DNA from: Actinomadura physcomitrii
Lineage (GTDB): Bacteria > Actinomycetota > Actinomycetes > Streptosporangiales > Streptosporangiaceae
Reading direction: 5' to 3'
DNA: 63,711 nt
Assembly (NCBI RefSeq): GCF_008923205.2
Contig: NZ_WBMS02000054.1
Span: forward strand, 1 to 63,711
The translations under genes were made by a program, and so were the position numbers. Below are positions 24,801-32,732 of the stretch, in pieces. Position 1 is the stretch's first letter. Every line of letters begins with the position of its first letter. The notes below the pieces were generated by a model that was not told the origin of the DNA, did no database searches, and saw only the letters and a program-made list of their open reading frames with translations.

Positions 24801-26363
24801 CCCTAAGAACGCGGACTCGGCCTGCGCGGCGCGCCGCCGCTCCGTCACGCGGATCGCCAGTTCGGTCACGCGGTGGGCGGTGGACTCGGGGTCGGCGCCG
24901 ACGAGCGCCACGCACTCCTCGCCCTCGCGCGGCGCGCAGTGCGGCAGCCACCGCACCCAGTTCCACTCGTCGCCGGCGTGCCGGTCGGCGGACAGCACGA
25001 TGATCGCGAGGTCGCGGGGGCTGTGCAGGACGGCGGCCTGCGCGACGAGCCAGCGGGCGAGGGCCCGGGACGCGGGGCGCGGCCCGGTCAGCCCGAGGAC
25101 GCCGAGCTCCGGCAGCGGCAGCGCGACCGGCACCACGCGGGCGGCGGGGACCGGCAGCGCGCCGGCGTCACCGCCCGAGGGGTCGGTGAGCTCGACGCGG
25201 GCGGGCAGGTCGGCGACGCCGAGCCGCAGGTGGAGGGCGTCGGCGTCCTCGCGGCGGCGCTCCCACAGGCGGCGGCGCGGGCCGGTCGCGGTGAGCAGCA
25301 CCTCGGCGGGGTCGGGGTACAGGGCGCGGCGCTCGGCCTCGTCCTCGCGGCGCAGCGCCTCCAGCTCGCCGCCGAACGCGTCGGCCCTGCGCTGGTACTC
25401 CTTCAGCGCCTTCTTGTACGATTTGCGGCCGTGCATCCGGTCGCCGGCCCATTCGCCGAGCGTCATCACCGGCCACGCCAGCGCGAACAGCGCCCACCAC
25501 CACTGGTGCAGGCCGAACGCCATGGCGAGGCCGAACACCGCGAACAGGATCGCGCCGAACAGCCGGAGCCGCTCGCGCGGGTTGCGCTCGGGCCGCTTCG
25601 GCACCTCCAGCGTCCGGACGCGCCGCGCGGGCGCGAGCCGGGGCGGCCGGTTGAACGCGAGGCCGCCCCCGGGCAGCGGCTCCAGATGGGTGTCGGGCGC
25701 GGCGCTCGGCGCGAGGGTCAGCACGCTCGCGCCGACCGTCAGCATCCCGCCGGACGGCCAGACGGTCCGGCCCGTCAGCGGTTCCCCGTCGAGCCGGGCG
25801 GCGCCCTGCATCGTCATCGCGGACGCCTCGACCTCCACCGCGTCGCGGCCGACCGTGAGCCGCAGCGACCGCGCCGGGATCGACGGGTCGCCGAGCACGA
25901 CGTCCACGTCGTCGCCGGACCCGAGCGTGCTGACGCCGAGGCCGAGCCGGTGCACCGGCCCCGCGGCGGGCCCGCCGACGACCCGGACCTCGACCAGCCC
26001 GGTCGGCTCGGCGAGGACGGTCGCGGCGGCGGCGCCGCGGTCGACCGCGACGACCGCGCCGTCGCGCAGCTCCTTGGCGGCGAGCGCCTGCGGGTCGAGC
26101 ATCCGCCCGTCCATCCACAGCGCGCCGCGCTCGGCGGACGGGGCCGCGGGCGACAGCCGCGGCGCCTGCGGCGCCCCGGTGAGCAGCGCCTCCTTGGAGA
26201 AGCGGGGGGCGGGGACCCCGCCTGCCACCCCGCCGGCCCCCGCGGGCGCGCCGAGCGCTTCGGCCAGCGACCGCGCGACACCGGCGACGGTGATCTCGGA
26301 GTCCATGTCGAGCACGACGTCGCGTGGTCCGCCGCCGGTCAGCGCCGTGAACGAGATCCGCAT
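21837..26363 (-). CDS. FHA-containing FtsK/SpoIIIE ATPase, EssC/EccC-like (type VII secretion)
   Basis: A 1508-residue membrane ATPase, motor of a type VII secretion-like system. In order: a ubiquitin/YukD-like start (1-40), an FHA domain (about 120-225), two transmembrane helices (about 268-303), then three FtsK-like ATPase domains. Domain 1 has an intact Walker A GTTGAGKSE (about 700) and Walker B RLVLVIDEF. Domains 2 and 3 have P-loops with Arg in place of Lys (GSPQSGRST about 1023, GPPRSGRST about 1325), so only domain 1 should hydrolyse ATP well. FHA fused to the ATPase is the Firmicutes EssC design rather than mycobacterial EccCa/EccCb. No EccB, EccD, EccE or mycosin gene accompanies it here. 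Confidence 0.88.
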   Translation of the reverse strand: MRISFTALTGGGPRDVVLDMDSEITVAGVARSLAEALGAPAGAGGVAGGVPAPRFSKEALLTGAPQAPRLSPAAPSAERGALWMDGRMLDPQALAAKELRDGAVVAVDRGAAAATVLAEPTGLVEVRVVGGPAAGPVHRLGLGVSTLGSGDDVDVVLGDPSIPARSLRLTVGRDAVEVEASAMTMQGAARLDGEPLTGRTVWPSGGMLTVGASVLTLAPSAAPDTHLEPLPGGGLAFNRPPRLAPARRVRTLEVPKRPERNPRERLRLFGAILFAVFGLAMAFGLHQWWWALFALAWPVMTLGEWAGDRMHGRKSYKKALKEYQRRADAFGGELEALRREDEAERRALYPDPAEVLLTATGPRRRLWERRREDADALHLRLGVADLPARVELTDPSGGDAGALPVPAARVVPVALPLPELGVLGLTGPRPASRALARWLVAQAAVLHSPRDLAIIVLSADRHAGDEWNWVRWLPHCAPREGEECVALVGADPESTAHRVTELAIRVTERRRAAQAESAFLGQGKASDTVPYNILLVLDGARALRRIPGMPMLLSRGPEYGIHAICVDDEERLLPEECNAVAEWDPQYPSFVHVRGQNLDGLGPVLADQVSPAWTERVARALAPVRDVSREDAQEAIPSNVRLLDLLGMAEPTAEHVLQSWSRTGGRSTRVPIGLGSGDRPGRPGQPYEIDLRADGPHALIAGTTGAGKSELLQTLIASLAVANRPDEMTFVLIDYKGGAAFKDCARLPHTVGMVTDLDGHATERALESLAAELRRREEVLLRAGAKDIDDHNAAAGSLPRLVLVIDEFAAMVTELPDFVAGLVDIGRRGRSLGVHLILATQRPAGVVTADIRANTNLRIALRVTDPDESTDVIDGPEAARIAKSTPGRCYVRSGAAAPHAVQSARIGGRRAGPAGRRTSVLPLPWQGLGHPLPASREPAGDTPATDLAVLVQAVDEAARRAGIARQPSPWLTPLPELVRLTPRTAAGGSVVDVPAIPFGITDLPAVQSREPLVLDLAAGGHLYIAGSPQSGRSTALRTIAGSLAGSCSPYDAHLYAVDCGANALLPLISLPHCGAVVTRDQLDRCERLLTALAAEVARRQQLLAEAGFASLAEQRAAVAATDRLPWMVLLLDRWEGFLGAFEHYDYGRLVEQTLRLLREGAAVGLRAVFTGDRTGLGGQISTVFDRRLVLRMADPNDYGYAGLQDKHVPAAMPPGRALEPAAPGAAPRESQIGLLGDDPSGTAQVAALQEIARASVARYGRLPRRQRPLHVDELPVRVTYREAMALDEAFLAPSALWALVGVGGDTLAPVGADLLNEGPGFTVAGPPRSGRSTTLRTIVHSLLDPAVGGGLVPVVLVTPRRSPLRLLSGRPGVLGVLTSDSEPDDLDRAIGDEHRYAVVVDDAELLDETDMDDALADVLRTARDGEHAVVVGGTTTDIGRGYRGFLADARRSRSGVLLSVESPDDGDLFGLRLPRNAPLAGPTGRGLFVAAGATTQIQVALPPPVTSD

Positions 26364-26810
26364 CCGAGCCCTCCATCGCGCGCCGCCCCGCGCCGCCGGC
26401 GCTGCCGTCCGGGCCAGCTTAATTACCGGCCGCGCGGGATTCCCGGGACGCGGCGAGATGGCCGCGAGGCGGCACCGTCCGGCGCGCCGAGACCGCCCGG
26501 AGTATGGCGGGGAAAAGGAATTGTGGCGATCGCGCTAGTTGCGTGGAACGCGCCCGCCTGCCTTCGCGCGTTCCAGAACGTTCCATAAGGGCGCCGCGGC
26601 CCCGCACCCGATGCGGTCAGTGACAGATGTGACTGGTGGTAAGTAGCGAAGTGGCCGGTGAATTCGCAGGTCATCGCCATGGTCGGGAAGAACGGCCCGC
26701 TTACCCTCACCGAATCCATTGACGCGGCCTTGCCCGCACCGCAAGCATGGATCGCCCGACGATGCGGAGACCTCCTGAGGCGGGGTTCGCGGGAGGGCGG
26801 GAAGGGGCGG
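26364..26810. other. divergent intergenic region between secretion ATPase and Tad operon
   Basis: A 447-nt gap with no supportable gene, serving as promoter region for both directions. It is locally less GC-rich (TTAATTAC near 26419, GGGGAAAAGGAATTG near 26507). It contains the clustered GGAACG/CGTTCCA repeats described separately and a TGACAGATGTGACTGG stretch near 26621. Confidence 0.5.
26544..26585. promoter_or_regulatory. inverted repeat plus CGTTCCA cluster, candidate operator
   Basis: TGGAACGCGC at 26544-26553 is the exact complement of GCGCGTTCCA at 26566-26575, a 10-bp inverted repeat with a 12-nt spacer. A third half-site, AACGTTCCA, follows at 26577-26585, containing the palindrome GAACGTTC. 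The cluster lies between the divergent secretion ATPase and the Tad operon, and the nonamer recurs before the WXG100 gene. Confidence 0.5.
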
Positions 26811-27731
26811 GTGCGCAGCGCGATGAAGGCCAACCAGTCGGCGCTCGCCGGCGGCTCGTCCGGCGGCTCCGCCGGGCCGAACGCCGGCGGCGGGCTCGGC
26901 CGCTCCGGCCTCGGGACCTCCGGCGGGCAGCGGCTGCCCGTCTCGCCGCGCGAGCGCAAGCCCGCGCTGGCCGCGCTCGCGGTGCTGCTCATCCTCGGCG
27001 GCGCGCTGGCCAGCGCGTACCTGGTGATGGCGAGCGGCCGGCGGGTGTCGGCGATCCGGATCGCGCAGCCCGTCGCGGCGGGGCAGCAGATCCCGCAGAG
27101 CGCCCTGGAAGAGGTGCAGATCGGCGACACCGGCGTCCAGTTCATCAACTGGTCCGAGCGGCTGAACGTGTCCCGCTACTACGCGTCCGTCCCGCTGGTG
27201 AAGGGCGCGCTGCTGACCAACGGCATGATCAGCCGGACGGACGAGGCGGCCAAGGGCCGGCTGGTCGTGGGCCTCGCGCTCAAACCGGGGCAGCTGCCGT
27301 CCGGCGGCGTGGAGAGCGGCAAGAAGGTGACCCTGTACGCGGTCGGCAACGTTGGCGGTGGCGGTGGCCCGCGCGCCGGGACGGTGCTCGCCGCCGAGGC
27401 CATCGTGATCAACGTCGGGGGCGCCGGGGGCGACCGGCTGCGCTCCGACCAGACGACCGTGGACGTCGCCGTCGCGCCCGGCGACGCCCCGCAGGTGACG
27501 GAGGCCGCGTCCGCCGGGACCGTCGCGCTCGCGCTGATCCCGGACGGGACGAAGCCGCCCGGCGCGGCGGGCGGGCAGCCGGCCGGCGGGACGCAGGGCA
27601 AGCAGTCGCCGGCGCCCGGCGACTCCCAGCCCCCGGCCGAAACCGGCGGCACCGGCACAGGCACTGGCGACGGCACCGGGACCGGCACGCCGGGCGCCGG
27701 CAACGGCACTCCGGGCACGGGCGGGAACTGA
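26811..27731 (+). CDS. SAF-domain protein, CpaB/RcpC-like (Tad pilus)
   Basis: A 306-residue protein: a Gly/Ser-rich cytoplasmic start, one transmembrane helix (about residues 45-66), an extracytoplasmic SAF domain (about 72-220, beginning ISAIRIAQPVAAGQQIP-like) and a Pro/Gly/Thr-rich C-terminal tail with Gly-Thr repeats. SAF domains occur in CpaB/RcpC, periplasmic parts of Tad pilus machines. The GTG start has GGAAGGGG close upstream; an ATG four codons later is an alternative. It is the first gene of the Tad operon, 2 nt before TadZ. Confidence 0.78.
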   Translation: MRSAMKANQSALAGGSSGGSAGPNAGGGLGRSGLGTSGGQRLPVSPRERKPALAALAVLLILGGALASAYLVMASGRRVSAIRIAQPVAAGQQIPQSALEEVQIGDTGVQFINWSERLNVSRYYASVPLVKGALLTNGMISRTDEAAKGRLVVGLALKPGQLPSGGVESGKKVTLYAVGNVGGGGGPRAGTVLAAEAIVINVGGAGGDRLRSDQTTVDVAVAPGDAPQVTEAASAGTVALALIPDGTKPPGAAGGQPAGGTQGKQSPAPGDSQPPAETGGTGTGTGDGTGTGTPGAGNGTPGTGGN

Positions 27732-27733
27732 CC

Positions 27734-28735
27734 GTGGCACTGATCGCGCTCGCGGCCGACAAGGGGGCGCCGGGCGTCACGACCGCGGCGGTCGCCCTCG
27801 GCGCGGTGTGGCCGCGCCCGGTGCTGGTCGCCGAGTGCGACCAGGCGGGCGGCGACCTGGTGTACCGGCTGCCCGCCGCCGCGCCGGACGGCCGGACCGG
27901 CGGGCAGGCCACCGGGAGGCAGGGCGGCGACGCCGGCATGCTGAACCCGGCGCGCGGGCTGCTCAGCCTCGCCGCGACGGCCCGCCGCGGGCTGCGCCCC
28001 GACCAGATCGGCGAGCACTGCCAGCGGCTCGTCGGCGGCCTCGACGTGCTCGTCGGGCTCACCAACGCCGAGCAGGCGCAGGCGATGACGTGGCTGTGGG
28101 GGCCGCTCGGCCGGGCGTTCGCCGGGCTCGGCCCGGTGGACGTGATCGCCGACTGCGGGCGGCTCGGCGCCGGCACCCCGCTGACCGAGCTGCTGCGCGA
28201 GGCGGACCTGGTGGTGCTGCTGACCCGGGCGACCCTGGAGCAGGTCGCGCACCTGCGCGAGCGCGTCGCGGCGCTGACGGCGGAGCTGCGCGGCGGGCCG
28301 CCGCTCGGGGTGCTGGTGCTCGCCGACCCGCGCGACTTCCGCGGCTCCATCGCCGAGGTCGACCGGATCATCGCCGGCGCCCGCGGCCGGCAGGCCCCGG
28401 ACCCGGCCGCGCCGGGCGGGCCGCCGCCCGAGGTGCGCGTGCTGGGCGGGCTGGCGCTCGATCCGAAGGGCGCCGACCTGCTGTCGGGCCGCTGGGGCGG
28501 GCGCCTGGACCGGTCGCTGCTGATCCGGTCCGCGCGGGAGGTCGCCGGCGCCCTGGTCGCGCGCCTGGACGCCGCGCCCGCGTCCGCGCCGCCCGCGTCC
28601 GCGCCGCTCATGCAGGACATGCGCGACGCGGCCGGGGAACCGGCGCCGCACGCGGACGGACGGCCCGTCCCGCCGCCGGGCGCGCGCGCCGAGCAGGTCC
28701 CGGCGGGCGGACGGCACGAGGAGCGGGGGCGCTAG
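27734..28735 (+). CDS. tadZ: TadZ/CpaE-like ParA-family ATPase
   Basis: A 333-residue MinD/ParA-superfamily protein thought to place the Tad machinery in the cell. The N-terminal nucleotide loop reads DKGAPGVTTAA: the deviant signature Lys is kept but the usual P-loop Lys is Val, as often in actinobacterial TadZ. Later motifs include DVIADCGRLG (Walker B-like, about 137) and LVLLTRATLEQ. The C-terminal ~60 residues are Pro/Ala-rich and disordered. Start GTG lies 2 nt after the SAF gene stop and the stop directly abuts the TadA GTG, so the genes are tightly coupled. Confidence 0.82.
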   Translation: MALIALAADKGAPGVTTAAVALGAVWPRPVLVAECDQAGGDLVYRLPAAAPDGRTGGQATGRQGGDAGMLNPARGLLSLAATARRGLRPDQIGEHCQRLVGGLDVLVGLTNAEQAQAMTWLWGPLGRAFAGLGPVDVIADCGRLGAGTPLTELLREADLVVLLTRATLEQVAHLRERVAALTAELRGGPPLGVLVLADPRDFRGSIAEVDRIIAGARGRQAPDPAAPGGPPPEVRVLGGLALDPKGADLLSGRWGGRLDRSLLIRSAREVAGALVARLDAAPASAPPASAPLMQDMRDAAGEPAPHADGRPVPPPGARAEQVPAGGRHEERGR

Positions 28736-30037
28736 GTGGACCACGTCCTCGTCAAACGGCTCCGCCAGGAGGTCGGCGACCGGCTCGCCCAGCAGCGCCG
28801 GATGGACGCCGCGCACGGGCTGCCGCCGATGTCCGGGGAGGACGAGCGGCAGTTCGCCCGCGCGCTGATCGGCCAGGTGCTGGAGGAGTTCGCGCGCGGC
28901 GAGATCACCTCCGGGCGGCGCCCGCCGAACGCCGAAGAGGAGGAGGCGCTCGCCGCCGGCGTGCACGCCGCGCTGTTCGGCGTCGGCCGGCTCCAGCCGC
29001 TGCTGGAGGACCCCGAGATCGAGAACATCGACATCAACGGCTGCGACCGGGTGTTCATCGGCTACGCCGACGGCCGCGAGGTGATGGGCGAGCCGGTCGC
29101 CGAGACCGACGAGGAGCTGGTCGAGCTGATCCAGATCCTCGCCGCCTACAGCGGGCTGTCGTCGCGCCCGTTCGACACCGCGAACCCGCAGCTGGACCTG
29201 CGGCTCCCGGACGGCTCGCGGCTGTCGGCGGTGATGGACGTGACGGTGCGCCCCGCGCTGTCGATCCGCCGCGCCCGGCTCGGCAAGGTGTTCCTGTCCG
29301 ACCTGGTCGGGAACGGCACGTTCAGCGAGGAGATCGGCCGGTTCTTCCGCGCCGCGGTGCTCGCCCGCAAGAACGTGATGATCGCGGGCGCGACGAACGC
29401 GGGGAAGACGACGCTGCTGCGCGCGGTCGCCAACGAGATCCCGGCGAACGAGCGGCTCATCACCGTCGAGCGGGCCCTCGAACTCGGCCTGGACGCCTTC
29501 CCCGAGCTGCACCCGAACTGCGTCGCGTTCGAGCAGCGGCTGCCGAACTCCGAGGGGCAGGGCGCGATCTCGATGGCGGAGCTGGTCCGCCGGTCGCTGC
29601 GGATGAACCCGTCCCGGGTGATCGTCGGCGAGGTGCTCGGCGACGAGATCGTCACGATGCTGAACGCGATGACGCAGGGCAACGACGGGTCGCTGTCGAC
29701 GATCCACGCGAACTCCTCGGCGGAGGTGTTCAACCGCATCGCCACCTACGCGATCCAGTCGGAGGAGCGGCTGCCGGTCGAGGCGACGCACATGCTGATC
29801 GCGGGCGCGATCGACTTCGTGGTGTTCATCGAGAAGCGCAACGACTACGCCTCCGGCGGGCGGCTGCGCCGCTACGTCGCGAGCGTCCGCGAGGTCACCG
29901 GCGTGGACGGGCGGGTGCTGTCGTCGGAGGTGTTCGCGCTCGGGCCCGGCGGGTTCGCGGTGCCGGCCGCGCCGATCGCGTGCGTCGACGAGCTCGCGGA
30001 GCACGGCTACGACCCGTCCCACGGGGGTGCCTGGTGA
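28736..30037 (+). CDS. tadA: TadA/CpaF secretion ATPase
   Basis: The hexameric motor that drives Tad pilin assembly, a type II/IV secretion ATPase of 433 residues. Visible motifs: an N-terminal helical domain, the Asp box region, Walker A GATNAGKTTLL (about 217-227), Walker B and His-box area (VIVGEVLGDEIVTML, and DGSLSTIHANS). The GTG start directly follows the TadZ stop, with GAGGAG about 14 nt upstream inside that gene. It is followed by the two platform proteins. Confidence 0.93.
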   Translation: MDHVLVKRLRQEVGDRLAQQRRMDAAHGLPPMSGEDERQFARALIGQVLEEFARGEITSGRRPPNAEEEEALAAGVHAALFGVGRLQPLLEDPEIENIDINGCDRVFIGYADGREVMGEPVAETDEELVELIQILAAYSGLSSRPFDTANPQLDLRLPDGSRLSAVMDVTVRPALSIRRARLGKVFLSDLVGNGTFSEEIGRFFRAAVLARKNVMIAGATNAGKTTLLRAVANEIPANERLITVERALELGLDAFPELHPNCVAFEQRLPNSEGQGAISMAELVRRSLRMNPSRVIVGEVLGDEIVTMLNAMTQGNDGSLSTIHANSSAEVFNRIATYAIQSEERLPVEATHMLIAGAIDFVVFIEKRNDYASGGRLRRYVASVREVTGVDGRVLSSEVFALGPGGFAVPAAPIACVDELAEHGYDPSHGGAW

Positions 30038-30081
30038 ACGCCGGCGGCAGGGCCGCGTCCATGGTGACCGGGGGCCGCTGA
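30034..30081 (+). CDS. possible 15-codon coupling ORF between tadA and tadB
   Basis: A GTG overlapping the tadA stop (GTGA) opens a 15-codon frame, VNAGGRAASMVTGGR, whose TGA overlaps the tadB ATG as TGATG. No function is proposed for the peptide; ribosomes translating it would be carried from tadA to tadB. It may be only a spacer. Confidence 0.35.
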   Translation: MNAGGRAASMVTGGR

Positions 30082-31085
30082 TGTACTCCGCGGACGTGCT
30101 GCTCGCCGTCGTCGCCGGAGCCGTCGCCGGCGGCGGGCTCCTGCTGCTCGCCGTCGCGATCCGCGGCCTGCCGCCCCGGACCCGCCCGGCGCGCGGGCGC
30201 AGCCGCGAGGACTTGGTCCGCACCCTCACCACCCGCACCGCCGTCGCGGTCATCGTCGGAGTGCTCGTGCTCGCGGTGACCCGCTGGCCGATCGCCGCCG
30301 CCGGGACCGGCGCGCTCGTCCTCGCCTGGGACGGCCTCGCCGGCGGCGCCGCCGAGGAGCGCAAGGGCATGGCGCGGCTGGAGGCCCTCGCCGCCTGGAC
30401 CGAGTCGCTGCGCGACACGATCGCGGGCGCGGTCGGCCTCGAGCAGGCCATCCCGGCGTCGCAGCGGGCCGCCGCGGCGGCGCTGCAGCAGCCGCTGCGC
30501 ACCCTCGTCGACCGGCTGCACACCCGCGTGCCGATGCCGGAGGCGCTGCGCCGGTTCGCCGACGACATCGACGACCCGTCCGCCGACCTCGTGATCGCCG
30601 CGCTGATCCTGAACGCCCGGCTGCGCGGGCCCGGCCTGCGCGACATGCTCACCGCGCTCGCGACGTCCGCGCGCGCCGAGCTCGACATGCGGCGGCGCGT
30701 CGAGGCCGACCGCCGCTCCACCCGCCGCAGCGTCCGGATCGTCGTCGGCGTCTCGGTCGGCACGGCCCTCGCGCTCGCCGTGTTCAACCACTCCTACGTG
30801 GAACCCTACGACGACTTCCTCGGGCAGCTCGTGCTGTGCGTCGTCGTCGCCCTGTACGGCGCGGCGTTCCTGTGGCTGCGCCGCCTCGCCAAGTACGACC
30901 TGCCGGGGCGGTTCCTCGGCGAGCCGCGGCAGGCCCGGCCCGGCGTGCCCGCCGAGGTGCCGAGCACCGTCGCGGGCTGGCGGACCGGGCGCGCCGCCAC
31001 CACGACCCAGGACGTCCCGCTGCGCGGCCGGCACACCATGGACGCGGGCGGCGGTGGCGGCATGACCGGGGGTGGTGCGGCATGA
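30081..31085 (+). CDS. tadB: TadB-like pilus platform protein (T2SSF)
   Basis: A 334-residue inner-membrane protein with the type II secretion F domain, forming with TadC the platform on which TadA acts. An N-terminal helix (about 4-26), paired helices (about 50-80) and two C-terminal helices (about 220-265) flank a cytoplasmic helical bundle with RLEALAAWTESLRDTIAG, the T2SSF hallmark region. A Gly-rich tail (GGGGGMTGGGAA) follows. The ATG leaves a normal first membrane helix. Its stop overlaps the tadC start by 4 nt. Confidence 0.88.
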   Translation: MYSADVLLAVVAGAVAGGGLLLLAVAIRGLPPRTRPARGRSREDLVRTLTTRTAVAVIVGVLVLAVTRWPIAAAGTGALVLAWDGLAGGAAEERKGMARLEALAAWTESLRDTIAGAVGLEQAIPASQRAAAAALQQPLRTLVDRLHTRVPMPEALRRFADDIDDPSADLVIAALILNARLRGPGLRDMLTALATSARAELDMRRRVEADRRSTRRSVRIVVGVSVGTALALAVFNHSYVEPYDDFLGQLVLCVVVALYGAAFLWLRRLAKYDLPGRFLGEPRQARPGVPAEVPSTVAGWRTGRAATTTQDVPLRGRHTMDAGGGGGMTGGGAA

Positions 31086-31996
31086 CCGGCGCGATCCTCG
31101 CGGGCGCCCTCGCCGGCCTCGGCCTGTACGCGCTCGTCCGGGCGCTGTTCCCGGCGCGTCCCGGCCTCGCCGCGCGGATGGCCGCGCTCGACGCCGCTCG
31201 CCGCCGCGACCTGGAGGACGCGCAGGCCGGGACGGTCCGGCCCGCCGGCCGGTTCGGCGGGATGCGGGCGCGCCTCGGCCGGGAGCTGGCGGCGTTCTGC
31301 GAGTCGCGCGGCTGGAAGATGCGCTCCGTCCGCGCCGACCTCGCCATCACCGAGCGGTCGCTGGAGGCGTTCCTCGCGACCAAGTTCCTGCTGCCCGCCG
31401 CCGCGCTGCTGTTCATCCCGTTCGTCGCCGGCTACTTCGCGCTGCTCGGCTTCGGCTCGTCCGTGCAGGTCCCGGTGTGGATCTGCGTGCTGTTCGCCGC
31501 GCTGTTCTTCTACTTCCCCGACATGCAGCTGCGGCAGGAGGCGCAGGCCCGCCGGCAGGACTTCCGGCACGTCGTCGGCGCGTTCCTCGACCTGGTCTCG
31601 ATGAACCTCGCCGGCGGGCGCGGCGTCCCCGAGGCGCTGATGAGCGCCGCGAACGTCGGCGACGGCCCGGCGATGCGCCGGATCCGCGACGCGCTCGGCA
31701 ACGCCCGCCTCACCGGCCGGACGCCCTGGCAGGCGCTCGGCGGCCTCGGCGACGACCTCGACATCGCCGAGCTGCGCGACCTCGCCGGCGCGCTCGCCCT
31801 GGTGTCCGACGACGGCGCGCAGATCCGCCGGTCGCTGTCGGCCCGCGCCGCGTCGATGCGCAGCCGCGAGCTGTCGGAGCTGGAGGGCAAGGCGGGCGAG
31901 CGGTCCCAGTCCATGCTCGTCGCGCAGCTGTTCCTGTGCGCCGGCTTCCTGGTCTTCCTCGCTTATCCGGCCCTGATGCGGGTGCTCGCCTCGTGA
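31082..31996 (+). CDS. tadC: TadC-like pilus platform protein (T2SSF)
   Basis: A 304-residue partner of TadB with the same T2SSF layout: one N-terminal helix, two central helices (about 98-150), a cytoplasmic domain with FRHVVGAFLDLVSMNLAGG near 160, and a C-terminal helix. The ATGA overlap with tadB shows translational coupling. It is followed after 41 nt by the pilin gene, which has its own RBS. Confidence 0.88.
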   Translation: MTGAILAGALAGLGLYALVRALFPARPGLAARMAALDAARRRDLEDAQAGTVRPAGRFGGMRARLGRELAAFCESRGWKMRSVRADLAITERSLEAFLATKFLLPAAALLFIPFVAGYFALLGFGSSVQVPVWICVLFAALFFYFPDMQLRQEAQARRQDFRHVVGAFLDLVSMNLAGGRGVPEALMSAANVGDGPAMRRIRDALGNARLTGRTPWQALGGLGDDLDIAELRDLAGALALVSDDGAQIRRSLSARAASMRSRELSELEGKAGERSQSMLVAQLFLCAGFLVFLAYPALMRVLAS

Positions 31997-32037
31997 CCCC
32001 GCACCGCGTCCGGCCCCGTCCCCTCGAAGGAGTCACG

Positions 32038-32250
32038 ATGAACTTGCTGAACGATCCGGCGCTCGTCTATCTGCGGGCCCTGCTCGGCACGCGGCTCGCG
32101 CGGCTGCGCGACGAGCAGGAGCGCAGCCGGGGCGCCTCGGCGATCGAATGGGCGATCATCACCGCGATCCTCGCGCTGATCGCGATCACCATCGGCGCGA
32201 TCATCCAGAAGAAGGTCCAGGACAAGGCCAACAGCATCAACACGGGCTGA
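32038..32250 (+). CDS. flp: Flp-type (type IVb) pilin
   Basis: A 70-residue small pilin. A basic leader is followed by GASAIEWAIITAILALIAI: the glycine before the processing site, the conserved glutamate at mature position 5 and the long hydrophobic helix of Flp pilins. The short mature C-terminus is usual for Tad pilins. GAAGGAG lies about 6 nt before the ATG, the best RBS in the operon, consistent with high expression of the major subunit. No prepilin peptidase gene is seen in the window, so processing must rely on one elsewhere. Confidence 0.88.
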   Translation: MNLLNDPALVYLRALLGTRLARLRDEQERSRGASAIEWAIITAILALIAITIGAIIQKKVQDKANSINTG

Positions 32251-32255
32251 CCGGG

Positions 32256-32732
32256 ATGCGGTGCCGTGGACCCGCGCGGCCGGCCGCCGCGCTCGCCGCC
32301 GCCCGGCGCCGGCTCCGGTCCGACGCGGGCGTGTCGTCGATCGAATGGGCGCTGCTGACGCCGGTGCTCATCCTCGTGCTGCTCGTCGTCGTCCAGTTCA
32401 CGATGGTGTTCCACGCGCGGCAGGTCGCGCTCGCCGCCGCGCAGTCCGGTGCCCGCGTCGCCCGCACCCAGCCGGTCGGCGGCGGCTGGCAGGACGCGGC
32501 GGTCGCGAAGGCGACCGGCGACATCGACCACATCGGGCCGCACCTGATCAGCGGCCTGCACGTCGACACCGGAGAGGTCAACGACGAGCGGTGGGTGCAG
32601 GTCAGCGGGACCGCCGTGCAGGTCATCCCGTTCATGACGTTCCACGTGTCGCAGCGGTCGCAGGGGCCGATCGAGTGCTTCCGCCCGGACGTCGGCGCGG
32701 GCCTCGCGTGCCGGCGGGGAGCGGGGCGGTGA
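32256..32732 (+). CDS. TadE-like pseudopilin
   Basis: A 158-residue minor pilin-like protein: basic leader, then DAGVSSIEWALLTPVLILVL with the Glu at the mature +5 position and a long helix, then a soluble domain rich in beta structure with two cysteines near the C-terminus. TadE family proteins are minor pilins or assembly factors. It starts 5 nt after the pilin stop and overlaps the next gene by 4 nt (GTGA). Confidence 0.85.
   Translation: MRCRGPARPAAALAAARRRLRSDAGVSSIEWALLTPVLILVLLVVVQFTMVFHARQVALAAAQSGARVARTQPVGGGWQDAAVAKATGDIDHIGPHLISGLHVDTGEVNDERWVQVSGTAVQVIPFMTFHVSQRSQGPIECFRPDVGAGLACRRGAGR

Noticed and set aside
21486..26363. A complete ESX type VII secretion locus
   Set aside because: Only an ATPase and WXG100-like proteins are present; EccB, EccD, EccE and mycosin genes are absent from the window.
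27179..30787. Very long minus-strand frame across the Tad genes
   Set aside because: GC-rich DNA keeps antisense frames open; the plus strand here encodes recognisable TadZ, TadA and TadB.
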